A stretch of 56,211 bases of DNA from an uncultured Mediterranea sp. GTDB lineage: Bacteria > Bacteroidota > Bacteroidia > Bacteroidales > Bacteroidaceae. Under the pieces are notes generated by a model. That model was not told the origin of the DNA. It saw only the letters and a list, made by a program, of their open reading frames with translations, and did no database searches. Below are positions 28,096-36,980 of this stretch, one piece after another. The DNA lies in assembly GCA_945831575.1 (NCBI GenBank), contig CAMACX010000018.1:1-56211 (forward strand), given 5' to 3'. Numbering within the stretch: position 1 is the first letter of the stretch; the number at the start of each line of letters is the position of its first letter. The position numbers were made by a program, and so were the translations under genes.

Positions 28096-29334
28096 ATGAA
28101 GAGACCGATGTGTTATCTGCTGGCTGCGCTGCTCCTTGGAGCCTGTGCGCAGCCCAAGCAGCAACTCACCATCAGCGTGAGCAACGACCTACCCCTCCAC
28201 CGTACGGGCGAACTGGTGGAGCTCTCGATGGAGCAGGTGACGAAGGAGCTGAAGTTGAAGGAGACGGACGATGTGGTGCTGACTGATGCCGAAGGGCAGG
28301 AGCTGCCCTATCAGCTGACCTACGACAATAAGCTGGTCTTTGCAGCTGATGTGCAAGCCACCTCAGCTGCTTACTACACCCTGCGTCCCGGTACCCCATC
28401 GGTACAGCAGAGCGTGATAGCCTGCGGCCGTCAGTACCCTGAACGGTTGGATGACATGGCGTGGGAGAACGACAAGGTGGGTTTCCGTGCCTATGGCCCT
28501 GCGCTGCAGGCCCGTGGCGAACGGGGATTCGGTTACGATCTCTTCCCCAAGCGAGGTACCTCCGAGCCGGTGCTGGAGACACTCTATGCCGAAGAGCTCG
28601 ACTCCCTGCATTGGGTGAAGTACCGCGAACTGATGGCCCAGGATAAGGAGAAGGCACGCGAGTACCTCACCACCTTCTCTTATCACTGTGACCATGGCTT
28701 CGGCATGGATTGCTACGCCGTAGGCTCTACGCTGGGCGGCGGTGTGGCTGCCTTGCTGGAGCAGGGTGAGATTGTCTATCCCTGGTGCTACGACACCTAC
28801 GAGATTCTGGATAACGGACCACTGCGCTTCACGGTGCGGCTCACCTTCAAGCCCATGACCGTGGGCTGCGACACGGCTGTGGTTGAACACCGTCTGATTA
28901 CGCTCGATGCCGGTTCGCACCTCAACCGCACGGTGGTGACCTACGAGGGACTCACACAGGCGCACCCCATCGTAGCTGGCTTTGCACTCCACAATGCAGA
29001 GCCTGTGGTAGTGGCCGACAAGCAAGAAGGCTACATCACCTATGTGGATCCCACGACAGGCCCCAACCAAGGTGAGATCTATGTGGGTGCTGCCTTCCCC
29101 GTCCGCTTGCAGCAGGCAGGTACCGTGCTCTTCACCCCTGAGGAGCGTAAGCAGCACAGCAATGCCTACGGCCACCTGCTGGGCGAAGGCATCTATGAGC
29201 CGGACGGCCAGTTCCTCTACTACTGGGGCTTCGGCTGGAACCGTTCCGACATCCAGGATGCCGCTGCGTGGAATGCCTACATGAAGGAGTTCACCCTCAA
29301 GATGAACCATCCGCTGCTGGTTAGTGTGAAGTAA
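28096..29334 (+). CDS. DUF4861 family lipoprotein
   Basis: 412 aa with signal peptide and lipobox LLLGAC-A. The beta-rich body matches, as I know it, DUF4861 proteins from polysaccharide-use loci (GFGMDCYAVGSTLGGG, YYWGFGWNRSDI). Function is not established. It sits directly after kduI-kduD, so it may act on uronate-containing oligosaccharides at the cell surface or in the periplasm. It is followed by a strong terminator. Confidence 0.75.
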   Translation: MKRPMCYLLAALLLGACAQPKQQLTISVSNDLPLHRTGELVELSMEQVTKELKLKETDDVVLTDAEGQELPYQLTYDNKLVFAADVQATSAAYYTLRPGTPSVQQSVIACGRQYPERLDDMAWENDKVGFRAYGPALQARGERGFGYDLFPKRGTSEPVLETLYAEELDSLHWVKYRELMAQDKEKAREYLTTFSYHCDHGFGMDCYAVGSTLGGGVAALLEQGEIVYPWCYDTYEILDNGPLRFTVRLTFKPMTVGCDTAVVEHRLITLDAGSHLNRTVVTYEGLTQAHPIVAGFALHNAEPVVVADKQEGYITYVDPTTGPNQGEIYVGAAFPVRLQQAGTVLFTPEERKQHSNAYGHLLGEGIYEPDGQFLYYWGFGWNRSDIQDAAAWNAYMKEFTLKMNHPLLVSVK

Positions 29335-29358
29335 ACACCACGTGAAAAGTAAAGTCTA

Positions 29359-29396
29359 GAAGTGCTGGCAAGCTGTTCTTGTCAGCACTTCTTTTT
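29359..29396 (+). terminator. terminator of the kduI-kduD-DUF4861 unit
   Basis: 29359-29372 pairs with 29378-29391 (14 bp, one G-U, loop CTGTT), followed by TTTTT. Confidence 0.85.
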
Positions 29397-29408
29397 GCTC
29401 CTCATGTG

Positions 29409-29496
29409 GTCGCACGTCGTGCGGTCACATGGCCGACCTAGGTCGGTCAATTGCGTGACCTAGGTCAGTCACTTGACCGACCTAGGTCGGCCACCA
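29409..29496. repeat. 22-bp array of palindromic units around CCTAGG
   Basis: Four 22-base units starting at 29409, 29431, 29453 and 29475. The last three are centred on GACCTAGGTC, each nearly self-complementary; units 2 and 4 share a perfect inverse 19-bp segment. Unit 1 is a diverged copy with its own dyad (GTCGCACGTCGTGCGGTCAC). Confidence 0.8.
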
Positions 29497-29592
29497 TAAG
29501 AAACTAGTATAAATGGTGATGCGATGTTAATCTGTTAGGTGAGCAGTAGGTTATTGCTAGTCATGGAAATCGAAGTCAAAATGTATTTTGCC

Positions 29593-29623
29593 TTTGTATT
29601 TCGCTCGATTTGCACTATCTTTG
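29593..29623 (+). promoter_or_regulatory. promoter of the SpmA/SpmB-like gene
   Basis: TTTG at 29593-29596, 19 bases, TATCTTTG at 29616-29623; 36 bases before the ATG. Confidence 0.75.
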
Positions 29624-29659
29624 CGGCCAGTTAAGAACCGATTACAGCGATTTGATCAG

Positions 29660-30895
29660 ATGGTATTGAATTATATTTGGGTAGCATTCTTTGTCGTGGC
29701 CTTCCTGGTGGCACTGTGGAAGTGCTTGGTGATGGGAGATACGGACATCTTTACGGCTTTGGTTAACAGCACGTTTGACTCGTCGAAGACGGCCTTTGAG
29801 ATTTCGCTCGGACTGACGGGCATACTCTCGCTTTGGCTGGGCATCATGAAGATTGGCGAGCAGAGCGGCATGATCAATGCCTTGTCGCGCTGGCTCAGCC
29901 CTGTGTTCTGCAGGCTCTTCCCTGAGATTCCCAAGGGGCATCCGGCCATGGGAAGCATCTTCATGAACCTCTCGGCCAACATGCTTGGGCTGGACAATGC
30001 GGCCACGCCCATGGGACTCAAGGCGATGAAGGAGCTGCAGGAGCTGAATCCCAAGAAGGATACGGCCACCAATCCGATGGTGATGTTCCTCGTGCTCAAT
30101 ACTTCTGGACTTATCCTCATACCGGTCAGCATCATGATGTATCGCTCGCAACTCGGGGCGGCACAGCCTACCGACATCTTCATCCCCACGCTGATTACCA
30201 CGGCCATCTCCACCGTGGTGGGCGTCATCGCGGTGAGCGTGGCCCAGCGCATCAACCTGCTCAACCGCCCCATCATGCTCCTCATCGGAGGCATCAGCCT
30301 CTTCTTCGCCACCATCATCTGGCTGCTTGGCAACCTGGGGCGCGACGAACTGGGTGTCTATTCCACGCTGATAGCCAACGTGCTGCTCTTCTCCATCATC
30401 CTGACCTTCATCCTCTGGGGCGTGTGGAAGCGCATCAACGTCTATGACGCCTTCATTGAAGGGGCCAAGGAGGGATTCACGACGGCGGTGCGCATCATCC
30501 CTTACCTGGTGGCTTTCCTGGTGGGCATTGCCGTGTTCCGCACCTCGGGGGCCATGGACCTGCTAGTCAACGGCATTGGCTGGGTAGTGGGTCTCTTCGG
30601 AGTAGATACGAGCTTTGTGGGTGCGCTCCCCACGGCACTGATGAAGTCGCTCAGCGGCAGCGGGGCCAACGGGCTGATGATTGACACGATGAAGCAGTAT
30701 GGTGCTGACTCGTTCGTGGGTCGCATGAGTTGCGTGGCCCGCGGCGCTTCCGACACCACTTTCTACATCCTGGCGGTCTATTTCGGCAGCGTAGGGATAA
30801 CAAAAACCCGCAATGCCGTGACATGCGGGTTGATTGCTGACCTGGCCGGTATCATCGCGGCCATCGTGGTGAGTTATTTCTTTTTTAGTGATTAG
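29660..30895 (+). CDS. SpmA-SpmB fusion-type membrane protein (nucleoside-transporter Gate domains)
   Basis: 411 aa from ATG 29660; the frame is open further upstream but the promoter lies there. It is polytopic with two Gate-like halves: the first (about 1-200) has LGLDNAATPMGLKAM, the second (about 215-411) has PTALMKSLSGSGANGL. These correspond to spore maturation proteins A and B of Firmicutes, here on one chain. The host group does not sporulate, so a transport or envelope role is likely; substrate unknown. Converges on ybeY with 11 bases between. Confidence 0.85.
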   Translation: MVLNYIWVAFFVVAFLVALWKCLVMGDTDIFTALVNSTFDSSKTAFEISLGLTGILSLWLGIMKIGEQSGMINALSRWLSPVFCRLFPEIPKGHPAMGSIFMNLSANMLGLDNAATPMGLKAMKELQELNPKKDTATNPMVMFLVLNTSGLILIPVSIMMYRSQLGAAQPTDIFIPTLITTAISTVVGVIAVSVAQRINLLNRPIMLLIGGISLFFATIIWLLGNLGRDELGVYSTLIANVLLFSIILTFILWGVWKRINVYDAFIEGAKEGFTTAVRIIPYLVAFLVGIAVFRTSGAMDLLVNGIGWVVGLFGVDTSFVGALPTALMKSLSGSGANGLMIDTMKQYGADSFVGRMSCVARGASDTTFYILAVYFGSVGITKTRNAVTCGLIADLAGIIAAIVVSYFFFSD

Positions 30896-30906
30896 GGGTG
30901 CATTAA

Positions 30907-31332
30907 TCACTTATCATTAAACACTATTTTCAGTGCCTGGTCTTCGGCGGCTTCCATCTGTTCGCGCTCGCCGGGGCCTTTGTCGTTGATGCCGCAGAGG
31001 TGGAGGATGCCGTGGATGATGACGCGGTGCAGCTCGCGGCGATAGTCGCCATCGGCAAACTGCTCGGCATTGGTGCGCACGGTGTCCAGGCTGATGAAGA
31101 GGTCGCCGCTGATGCGCGGGCCTTCGGTATAGTCGAAGGTGATGATGTCCGTATAGTAGTCGTGCTGCAGGTACTGGCGGTTCACTTCCAGGATTTTCTC
31201 GTCGTCACAGAAGATGTAGGCCACCTCGCCCACGCGCTTGCCGTAGCTGGCAGCCACCTGCTTAATCCATTCCGTTACTTCACGCTTTTTGATGTCGGGC
31301 ATTGGGACATTCTCGGTCTGATAGGTAATCAT
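30907..31332 (-). CDS. ybeY: endoribonuclease YbeY (rRNA maturation factor)
   Basis: 141 aa. The zinc motif is HGILHLCGIND: His107 and His111 are present, but the third ligand position is Asp117 where the classical motif (HGxLHLxGxDH) has His. I recall Asp here in other Bacteroidetes YbeY proteins. It takes part in 16S rRNA 3' maturation and ribosome quality control. It lies downstream of the pfkB-type gene and may be co-transcribed. Confidence 0.88.
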   Translation of the reverse strand: MITYQTENVPMPDIKKREVTEWIKQVAASYGKRVGEVAYIFCDDEKILEVNRQYLQHDYYTDIITFDYTEGPRISGDLFISLDTVRTNAEQFADGDYRRELHRVIIHGILHLCGINDKGPGEREQMEAAEDQALKIVFNDK

Positions 31333-31342
31333 CTTTAGGGTC

Positions 31343-31363
31343 TAGTGATTAATGATTAGTGAT
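31343..31363. repeat. 7-bp tandem words at the end of the kinase gene
   Basis: TAGTGAT, TAATGAT, TAGTGAT in tandem; the array covers the last codons and stop of the minus-strand kinase gene. A related TTAGTGATTAG occurs at 30885-30895 at the end of the SpmA/SpmB gene. Confidence 0.6.
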
Positions 31364-32278
31364 TAGGGTGCTGGCCAGCTCGGGGCTGATGGAGTTGCCT
31401 ACGTTCTGGCAGGCATCAGAGGCAAACTGTATGCCGCAGGCCACTATCTGGTCCCACTGCGCTTCGCTCAGGTTGGCGAGGTCGTCGTAACGCACGTCAT
31501 ACTTCAGTAGGCCGTAGATGATACCTGCATTGAAGTTGTCGCCCGCGCCGATGGTGCTCACCGCCTGGATGGGTGGGATGGGATAGCTCTTCTGTACGGA
31601 GCGTGTGCGGAGTGTAATCTCCTCGCTGCCGGCTGTGCAGAGGAAGTTGGCGCAATAGAACTTGATCTTGTCGCGATAGATCTTGTCGGCATCCTTCGAA
31701 CCGTACATGTAGAAGAAGTCATCGGTGGAGCCACGCACGATGTCGGCATACTCCAGGTTCTCGATGATGGTGGGGGCCAGCTTGATGGCCTCCTCCTTGT
31801 GCGACGAGCGGAAGTTGGGGTCGTAATAGACGATGGCGTGCATCTCGCGTGCCCGCTCCAGCAGTTCCGTAATCTTGTCGCGCAGCACGGGGTTGAGGGC
31901 ATAGTAGCTGCCTACGATGACGATGTCACTCTCGTTGATGGTGGGGAAGTTGACGTCGAGGCGCTGCTTGGGGTAGTCCTTGTAGAAGATATACTCCGCA
32001 TCGCTACGGTCGTTGAGGAAGGCGAGCGATACGGGCGACTTGCCGTCGGGGAAGACGTTGACATGCTCCGTGGAGAGGCCGTTGTCGCGCATGAATTGCA
32101 GGATGATGCGGCCCACCTGGTCGTTGCCCGTCTCGCTGATGAAGCAGACGGGCACGCCGGCACGGGCCAGAGAGACGATGCCGTTGAATACCGAACCACC
32201 GGGCACGGCAGCTGTGGGCTTGAGGTCGCGGAAGATGATGTCGAGGATGGTCTCGCCGATGCCGATTACTTTTCGCAT
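31349..32278 (-). CDS. PfkB-family sugar kinase
   Basis: 309 aa. Ribokinase/fructokinase fold: N-terminal GGSVFNG substrate motif and C-terminal TIGAGDNFNAG with the catalytic Asp. The substrate is not clear; fructokinase-like. It overlaps the upstream KdsD-like isomerase by 13 bases, so the two act on related sugars or are at least co-translated. Confidence 0.85.
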   Translation of the reverse strand: MRKVIGIGETILDIIFRDLKPTAAVPGGSVFNGIVSLARAGVPVCFISETGNDQVGRIILQFMRDNGLSTEHVNVFPDGKSPVSLAFLNDRSDAEYIFYKDYPKQRLDVNFPTINESDIVIVGSYYALNPVLRDKITELLERAREMHAIVYYDPNFRSSHKEEAIKLAPTIIENLEYADIVRGSTDDFFYMYGSKDADKIYRDKIKFYCANFLCTAGSEEITLRTRSVQKSYPIPPIQAVSTIGAGDNFNAGIIYGLLKYDVRYDDLANLSEAQWDQIVACGIQFASDACQNVGNSISPELASTLITNH

Positions 32279-32883
32279 AACTCTCTTGATTTTTCACCTA
32301 AATAGCCGCCGTGGTGGCGCTTGGAGTACTCTTCGATGGTAAATCCTGTGCGCTTCATGGTCTGCACCACCAGGATGTCACCGATGACGGTCATGACCGT
32401 GGTCGAGGTGGTGGGTGTCATACCCAATGTACACACCTCATCGGGATGTCCTGTAGGCAGGCAGACGGTGGCCTCCTGGGCCAAGGGACTGTCAGGATTG
32501 CCTGTGATGACAATGTACTTCAGCCCGGGATTCAGGTTGTGTGCCAGCTGGGTGAGCTCCACAATCTCGCGCGTCTTGCCCGAGTTGGAGATGAACAGTA
32601 GCAGGTCATTCTCCTGCAGGATGCCCAGGTCGCCATGTTGCGCCTCGCTGGGGTGCAGGAATACGGAGGGGATGCCTGTGGAGCAGAAGGTGGTGGCTAT
32701 GTTCATGGCTATCTGTCCGGCCTTGCCCATACCCGAGGTCACCAGCTTGCCTTTCTTGCGATGTACCTGCTCTACAATCAGTTCCACAGCCTTTTCGTAG
32801 GCATCGGTCACCGGTATGTTGGTCACGGCTTCAGCCTCTTTTCTCAGAAGTTCTTGAATTGATGCTATCATTTTTACGTTCAT
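32266..32883 (-). CDS. single-domain SIS sugar-phosphate isomerase (D-arabinose 5-phosphate isomerase type)
   Basis: 205 aa, one SIS domain only: SGMGKAGQIAMN, LHPSEAQHGDLG, ISNSGKTREI. It resembles KdsD/KpsF but lacks the C-terminal CBS pair (usual length about 325 aa). Single-domain arabinose 5-phosphate isomerases are known from Bacteroides fragilis, serving Kdo synthesis. First gene of an isomerase-kinase unit, divergent from the M16 peptidase. Confidence 0.83.
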   Translation of the reverse strand: MNVKMIASIQELLRKEAEAVTNIPVTDAYEKAVELIVEQVHRKKGKLVTSGMGKAGQIAMNIATTFCSTGIPSVFLHPSEAQHGDLGILQENDLLLFISNSGKTREIVELTQLAHNLNPGLKYIVITGNPDSPLAQEATVCLPTGHPDEVCTLGMTPTTSTTVMTVIGDILVVQTMKRTGFTIEEYSKRHHGGYLGEKSRELCEK

Positions 32884-33015
32884 TTAAAGGTTATTCCTGC
32901 CAAGGTGTTTCGCTGAGCTTACACATTGACAACTGCAAATATCTGCAATTTTTTACAAACTACAATAACTTTTGTTGTATTTTTGTGGCCAATTTATCAA
33001 CCTACCGTAATTTGT

Positions 33016-34269
33016 ATGCAGAACGACTTGTTTTTCACTACTTATCATACCCATACGCTCTCCAATGGACTGCGCCTCGTGCATCTGCCATCGCCTTCGC
33101 CCGTCACTTATTGCGGCTTTGCCATTGATGTCGGCACGCGCGATGAGCGCCCCGATGAGCAGGGCATGGCCCACTTTGTGGAGCATACGCTCTTCAAGGG
33201 GACACAGCGCCGCAAGGCCTGGCATATCCTCAACCGGATGGAGAACGTGGGGGGCGACCTCAACGCCTACACCAACAAGGAGGAGACGGTGGTCTATGCC
33301 GCATTCCTCAATGAGCACTTCGCTCGGGCAGCCGAACTGCTCACCGATATCGTCTTTCATTCCACCTTCCCTGATGCCGAGCTGACCAAGGAGACAGAGG
33401 TGGTCATTGATGAGATCCAGAGCTACGAGGATACACCTTCGGAACTCATCTTTGATGACTTTGAGGATCTGATTTTCAAAGGGCATCCGCTGGGGCACAA
33501 CATCCTGGGCACTCCTGAGCAGCTGAAGCAATTTAACTCTGAGAAGGTCAAAGCCTTCGTGGAGCGCTACTACCATCCGGACAACATGGTCTTCTTTGTC
33601 TTGGGCAACTACGCCTTCCCCCGCATCGTCAAGCTGATGGAGCGGCTAGCTGGTGCCGAGCCTGCACGAAAGCGGTGCGATGTACGTCAGGCTCCACTGC
33701 CCTACGAAGCTCGGCAGCTCATTGTGGAGAAGGAGACGCATCAGAACCATGTCATGATCGGTGCCCGGGGCTACGATGCCCACAACCCCAAGCAAACCGC
33801 TCTCTACCTGCTCAACAACATGCTGGGAGGACCCGGCATGAACAGCCGCCTCAACCTCTCGCTGCGCGAACGGCGTGGATTGGTCTATACCGTGGAGTCG
33901 AATCTCACAGCCTATACTGATACAGGCACCTTCTGTATCTACCTGGGGTGTGATGAGGAGGACCGCAAGCGCTGCATCCAGCTCGTGGGCAAGGAACTGA
34001 ACCTGCTCCGTCAGCGCAAGCTCACGCCCTCACAGCTCGCTGCTGCCAAGAAGCAGCTGATGGGACAAATCGGTGTGGCCTCGGACAACTTTGAGAACAT
34101 GGCGCTTTCGATGGCCAAGAATTTCCTGCACTACAACACCTTTTCGCTGCCTCAAGCAGTCTGCCGCAGGGTGGAGGCCCTCACGGCCGAGGAGCTGCTT
34201 GAAGTGGCCCATGAGATGTTCTGTCCTGAGCATCTCTCGACACTAATCTATGCGCCTGCGGAACACTAG
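33016..34269 (+). CDS. M16 family zinc metallopeptidase
   Basis: 417 aa from ATG 33016. Inverted zinc motif HFVEH (His53, Glu56, His57) in the N-terminal half, with ETEVVIDEIQSYEDTPSE downstream; the C-terminal half is the inactive partner domain (GPGMNSRLNLSLRERRGLVY). No signal peptide. Resembles processing-peptidase-type M16B proteins of about 410 aa. TATTTTTG at 32978-32985 may be the -7 box. Ends at a bidirectional terminator. Confidence 0.9.
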   Translation: MQNDLFFTTYHTHTLSNGLRLVHLPSPSPVTYCGFAIDVGTRDERPDEQGMAHFVEHTLFKGTQRRKAWHILNRMENVGGDLNAYTNKEETVVYAAFLNEHFARAAELLTDIVFHSTFPDAELTKETEVVIDEIQSYEDTPSELIFDDFEDLIFKGHPLGHNILGTPEQLKQFNSEKVKAFVERYYHPDNMVFFVLGNYAFPRIVKLMERLAGAEPARKRCDVRQAPLPYEARQLIVEKETHQNHVMIGARGYDAHNPKQTALYLLNNMLGGPGMNSRLNLSLRERRGLVYTVESNLTAYTDTGTFCIYLGCDEEDRKRCIQLVGKELNLLRQRKLTPSQLAAAKKQLMGQIGVASDNFENMALSMAKNFLHYNTFSLPQAVCRRVEALTAEELLEVAHEMFCPEHLSTLIYAPAEH

Positions 34270-34327
34270 CTCTTAGTATGTCATCGCCAGTAGGGGCAGG
34301 CTTTCAACAAAATTGCAGTATCGTCCA

Positions 34328-34371
34328 TTCGAACCTGCTTCGAAGCCTTTTCGAACATCGTTCGCATTCGG
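34328..34371. repeat. 11-bp array built on TTCGAA
   Basis: TTCGAA at 34328, 34339 and 34350 and TTCGCA at 34361: exactly 11 bases apart, separated by five variable bases. Confidence 0.7.
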
Positions 34372-34381
34372 TATAAAAAAG

Positions 34382-34437
34382 AGCATCCCCCTTCTGAACA
34401 GAACCTGTTGCTCAGAAGGGGGATGCTATTGTTTTGT
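34382..34437. terminator. bidirectional terminator between M16 and GH2 genes
   Basis: 34382-34397 pairs perfectly with 34412-34427 (16 bp, 14-base loop). T-rich sequence follows on the plus strand, and an A-run (34374-34380) gives a T-run on the minus strand. It serves both convergent genes. Confidence 0.88.
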
Positions 34438-34456
34438 ATCTAATTGAGATACCTGT

Positions 34457-36961
34457 TTACTTCTGGCTTTGCAGCTTCAGCACGGCCTTCTTCAGTCCGG
34501 GAGCTGAGGCTTCGAGGATGATTTCACCCGGGCGTTCGGATGCGGCCACGATGGCTGTCATCATGCCGCTGAATACCTTCATCTTCGGAGCCTGGAATGA
34601 CTCCAGCGAGGTGCTGTTGCCGTTGGCACCGGCACGGTAGCTGCCTGCGCCTTTTACCTTGAAGCGAATCTCGTTCTCAGCCAGCGGACAGAGGTTGCCA
34701 TCCTTATCCACTACTTTCACCGTGACGAAAGCCAGATCCTCTTCATCGGCTTTCAGCTGGGTGCGGTCAGCCACCAGTTCGATGTGATGGGGAGCACCTG
34801 CTGTGTGCAGTTCTTTCTCGCATACGGGCTTGCCCTGCTTGTCGTAGGCCACCACCTTCAGCGTGCCCGGTTCGTAACGAGTATCCATCCACATCAGACG
34901 GTAACGGCTTTGGCGCTTCAGGTCAGCGGTAGAGGCTGAGTCAGCACTATTCTCTACGTTGACGCTCAAGTCCTTGGTACGTCGGCCTTGACTCTTACCG
35001 TTGATAAACAGCTCGGCCTCGGGGTAGTTGGTATAGACAAACACAGGAGTTACCTCTCCCTCACGTCCGGCCCAGTTCCAGTGGGGCAGGATGTGGAGCG
35101 TCTCGGCCTCGGGATTCCAGTGGCTGCGATAGAGGTAGTAGCGGTCTTTGGGCAGACCGGCCAGGTCGATGATGCCGAAGAGCGAGGAGTGGCTGGGCCA
35201 ATCGGTATAATAGGGAGTCGGTTCGCCCAGGTAGTCGAAGCCGGTCCATACGAACTCACCGATGCACCAGGGCTTCTCCTCGTGCCAGATCCAGTCGTCC
35301 TCGGGCAGGTTACTCCATCCGCAGTGCTCTACATCGTAAGAGGAGGACTGATGGTCGGGATATTTCTGCATCGAACGGCGCTCTACGGGGAACTTATAGA
35401 CTCCGCGTGAGCTGACGGTTGAAGCGGTCTCGCTACCCAGGATGATGCACTGCGGCAGCTTCTTGTAGTTTTCGGCATACTTGTGGGGGCGGTAGTTGAA
35501 TCCAGCCACGTCCATCGTGGCAGCCATGTTGTTGTTGACCACGGCATCGGGGGCATCCATACCCTGGGTGACAGGGCGGGTGGGGTCATAGCGGTGGCAG
35601 ATGTCTTGCAACATGCGGGACAACTTCGGGCCACGGTTGCCATTCCACTGGTCCGGCACCTCGTTGCCGATGCACCACATCACCACAGAGGGGTTGTTGC
35701 GGAAGTGGCGCACCAGGTTGGCCAGGTCCTTCTCCACCCATTCATCGAATACCTTGTGGTAACCGTTCTGCACCTTGGCAGCTTTCCATTCGTCGAACGA
35801 CTCAGCCATCACCATCATACCCATCTCGTCGCAGGCAGCCACCAGCTCGGGGGCAGGCATGTGGTGGGAGGTACGGATGGCGTTGCAGCCCATATCCTTC
35901 AGGATGCGTATCTGACGGCGGATGCCGGCCTCATTGACGATACCACCCAAGGGACCCAGGTCGTGGTGGTTGCAGACGCCCTTAAACTTGGTCAGCTTGC
36001 CGTTGAGGAAGAAGCCTTTGTCGGGGATGATCTCAATCGAACGGATACCAAAGCGGGTGGTCACTTCGTCACGCAGGGTGTTACCCTCAAACACTTTGGT
36101 CTCTGCGGTATAAAGCACGGGGGTCTCCGGTGACCAGAGCGAAGGCTGCTTGACCACAAAGTCTTGTGCAAAGAAGGTGCCATCCTCCTTCGTGCCGGGA
36201 CGTCCATCCTGGGCTACCTCTTTGCCCTCAGCATTCAGGATGCGGGTCTCAATGCGATAGTCAGCCACACTCTTGCCGGCAGGTGCGCTCCACTCAGTCT
36301 CCAGATGTACGCGGGCAAACTCCTGCTTCACTACGGGTGTCGTGAGGTTGGTGCCCCATACGGGTACATGCGCCTTCTCCTGGATGCGCAGATGTACGTT
36401 GCGGTAGAGTCCGGCACCGGGGTACCAACGTGAAGATTCTACCTCGTTTTCCAGACGGACGGCCAAGGTGTTGGTCTCTCCGGCCTTCAGGTAGGGAGTG
36501 ACATCAATGGAGAAGGAGTTGTAACCGTAGGGCCAGAAGCCGGCCTCCTGTCCGTTGACATAGATGCGGGCGTGGCTCATAGCACCGTCAAAGAGCAGGG
36601 TGGCTGTCTTTCCTTCCTTGAAGTCAGGGGCTTCAAACTGCAGGCGGTACCAGCCTACACCCACAAACGGCAGACCGCCTGTGCGTCCGGCATGTTCCAT
36701 CGCCTCCTTCTGTCCGTCCTGTGCGATGGCTACATTCTGCTTGTCATTGTCAATACTGAAGGGGCCATAGATGGCCCAGTCATGGGGTACACTGACGGAT
36801 TGCCACTTGCTGTCGTTGCAGGTCACGGAGGCATTCTCCGCCCGATCCTCGCGGGTGAACTTCCATCCCTTCTTGAAGGTCTGCTCGGTTCTGACCTGTG
36901 CCTGTGCCCATAAGGGGAGAGCCATCAGGGCTATCAACGCGAATTTGCTTATTGTTCTCAT
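34457..36961 (-). CDS. GH2 family beta-galactosidase-like enzyme
   Basis: 834 aa from ATG 36961, with signal peptide (KFALIALMALPLWAQA). GH2 sandwich, immunoglobulin-like and TIM-barrel domains in order (SVPHDWAIYGPF; GVGWYRLQFEAP). Acid/base Glu434 in IGNEVPDQW, nucleophile Glu569 in IGEFVWTGFDY. The C-terminal part (about 600-834) resembles DUF4982 and Ig-like domains. Probably removes terminal beta-galactose or another beta-sugar. Last gene of the five-gene unit; 19 bases after the GH92 gene. Confidence 0.9.
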   Translation of the reverse strand: MRTISKFALIALMALPLWAQAQVRTEQTFKKGWKFTREDRAENASVTCNDSKWQSVSVPHDWAIYGPFSIDNDKQNVAIAQDGQKEAMEHAGRTGGLPFVGVGWYRLQFEAPDFKEGKTATLLFDGAMSHARIYVNGQEAGFWPYGYNSFSIDVTPYLKAGETNTLAVRLENEVESSRWYPGAGLYRNVHLRIQEKAHVPVWGTNLTTPVVKQEFARVHLETEWSAPAGKSVADYRIETRILNAEGKEVAQDGRPGTKEDGTFFAQDFVVKQPSLWSPETPVLYTAETKVFEGNTLRDEVTTRFGIRSIEIIPDKGFFLNGKLTKFKGVCNHHDLGPLGGIVNEAGIRRQIRILKDMGCNAIRTSHHMPAPELVAACDEMGMMVMAESFDEWKAAKVQNGYHKVFDEWVEKDLANLVRHFRNNPSVVMWCIGNEVPDQWNGNRGPKLSRMLQDICHRYDPTRPVTQGMDAPDAVVNNNMAATMDVAGFNYRPHKYAENYKKLPQCIILGSETASTVSSRGVYKFPVERRSMQKYPDHQSSSYDVEHCGWSNLPEDDWIWHEEKPWCIGEFVWTGFDYLGEPTPYYTDWPSHSSLFGIIDLAGLPKDRYYLYRSHWNPEAETLHILPHWNWAGREGEVTPVFVYTNYPEAELFINGKSQGRRTKDLSVNVENSADSASTADLKRQSRYRLMWMDTRYEPGTLKVVAYDKQGKPVCEKELHTAGAPHHIELVADRTQLKADEEDLAFVTVKVVDKDGNLCPLAENEIRFKVKGAGSYRAGANGNSTSLESFQAPKMKVFSGMMTAIVAASERPGEIILEASAPGLKKAVLKLQSQK

Positions 36962-36980
36962 AGTGATAATGAATATGTGA

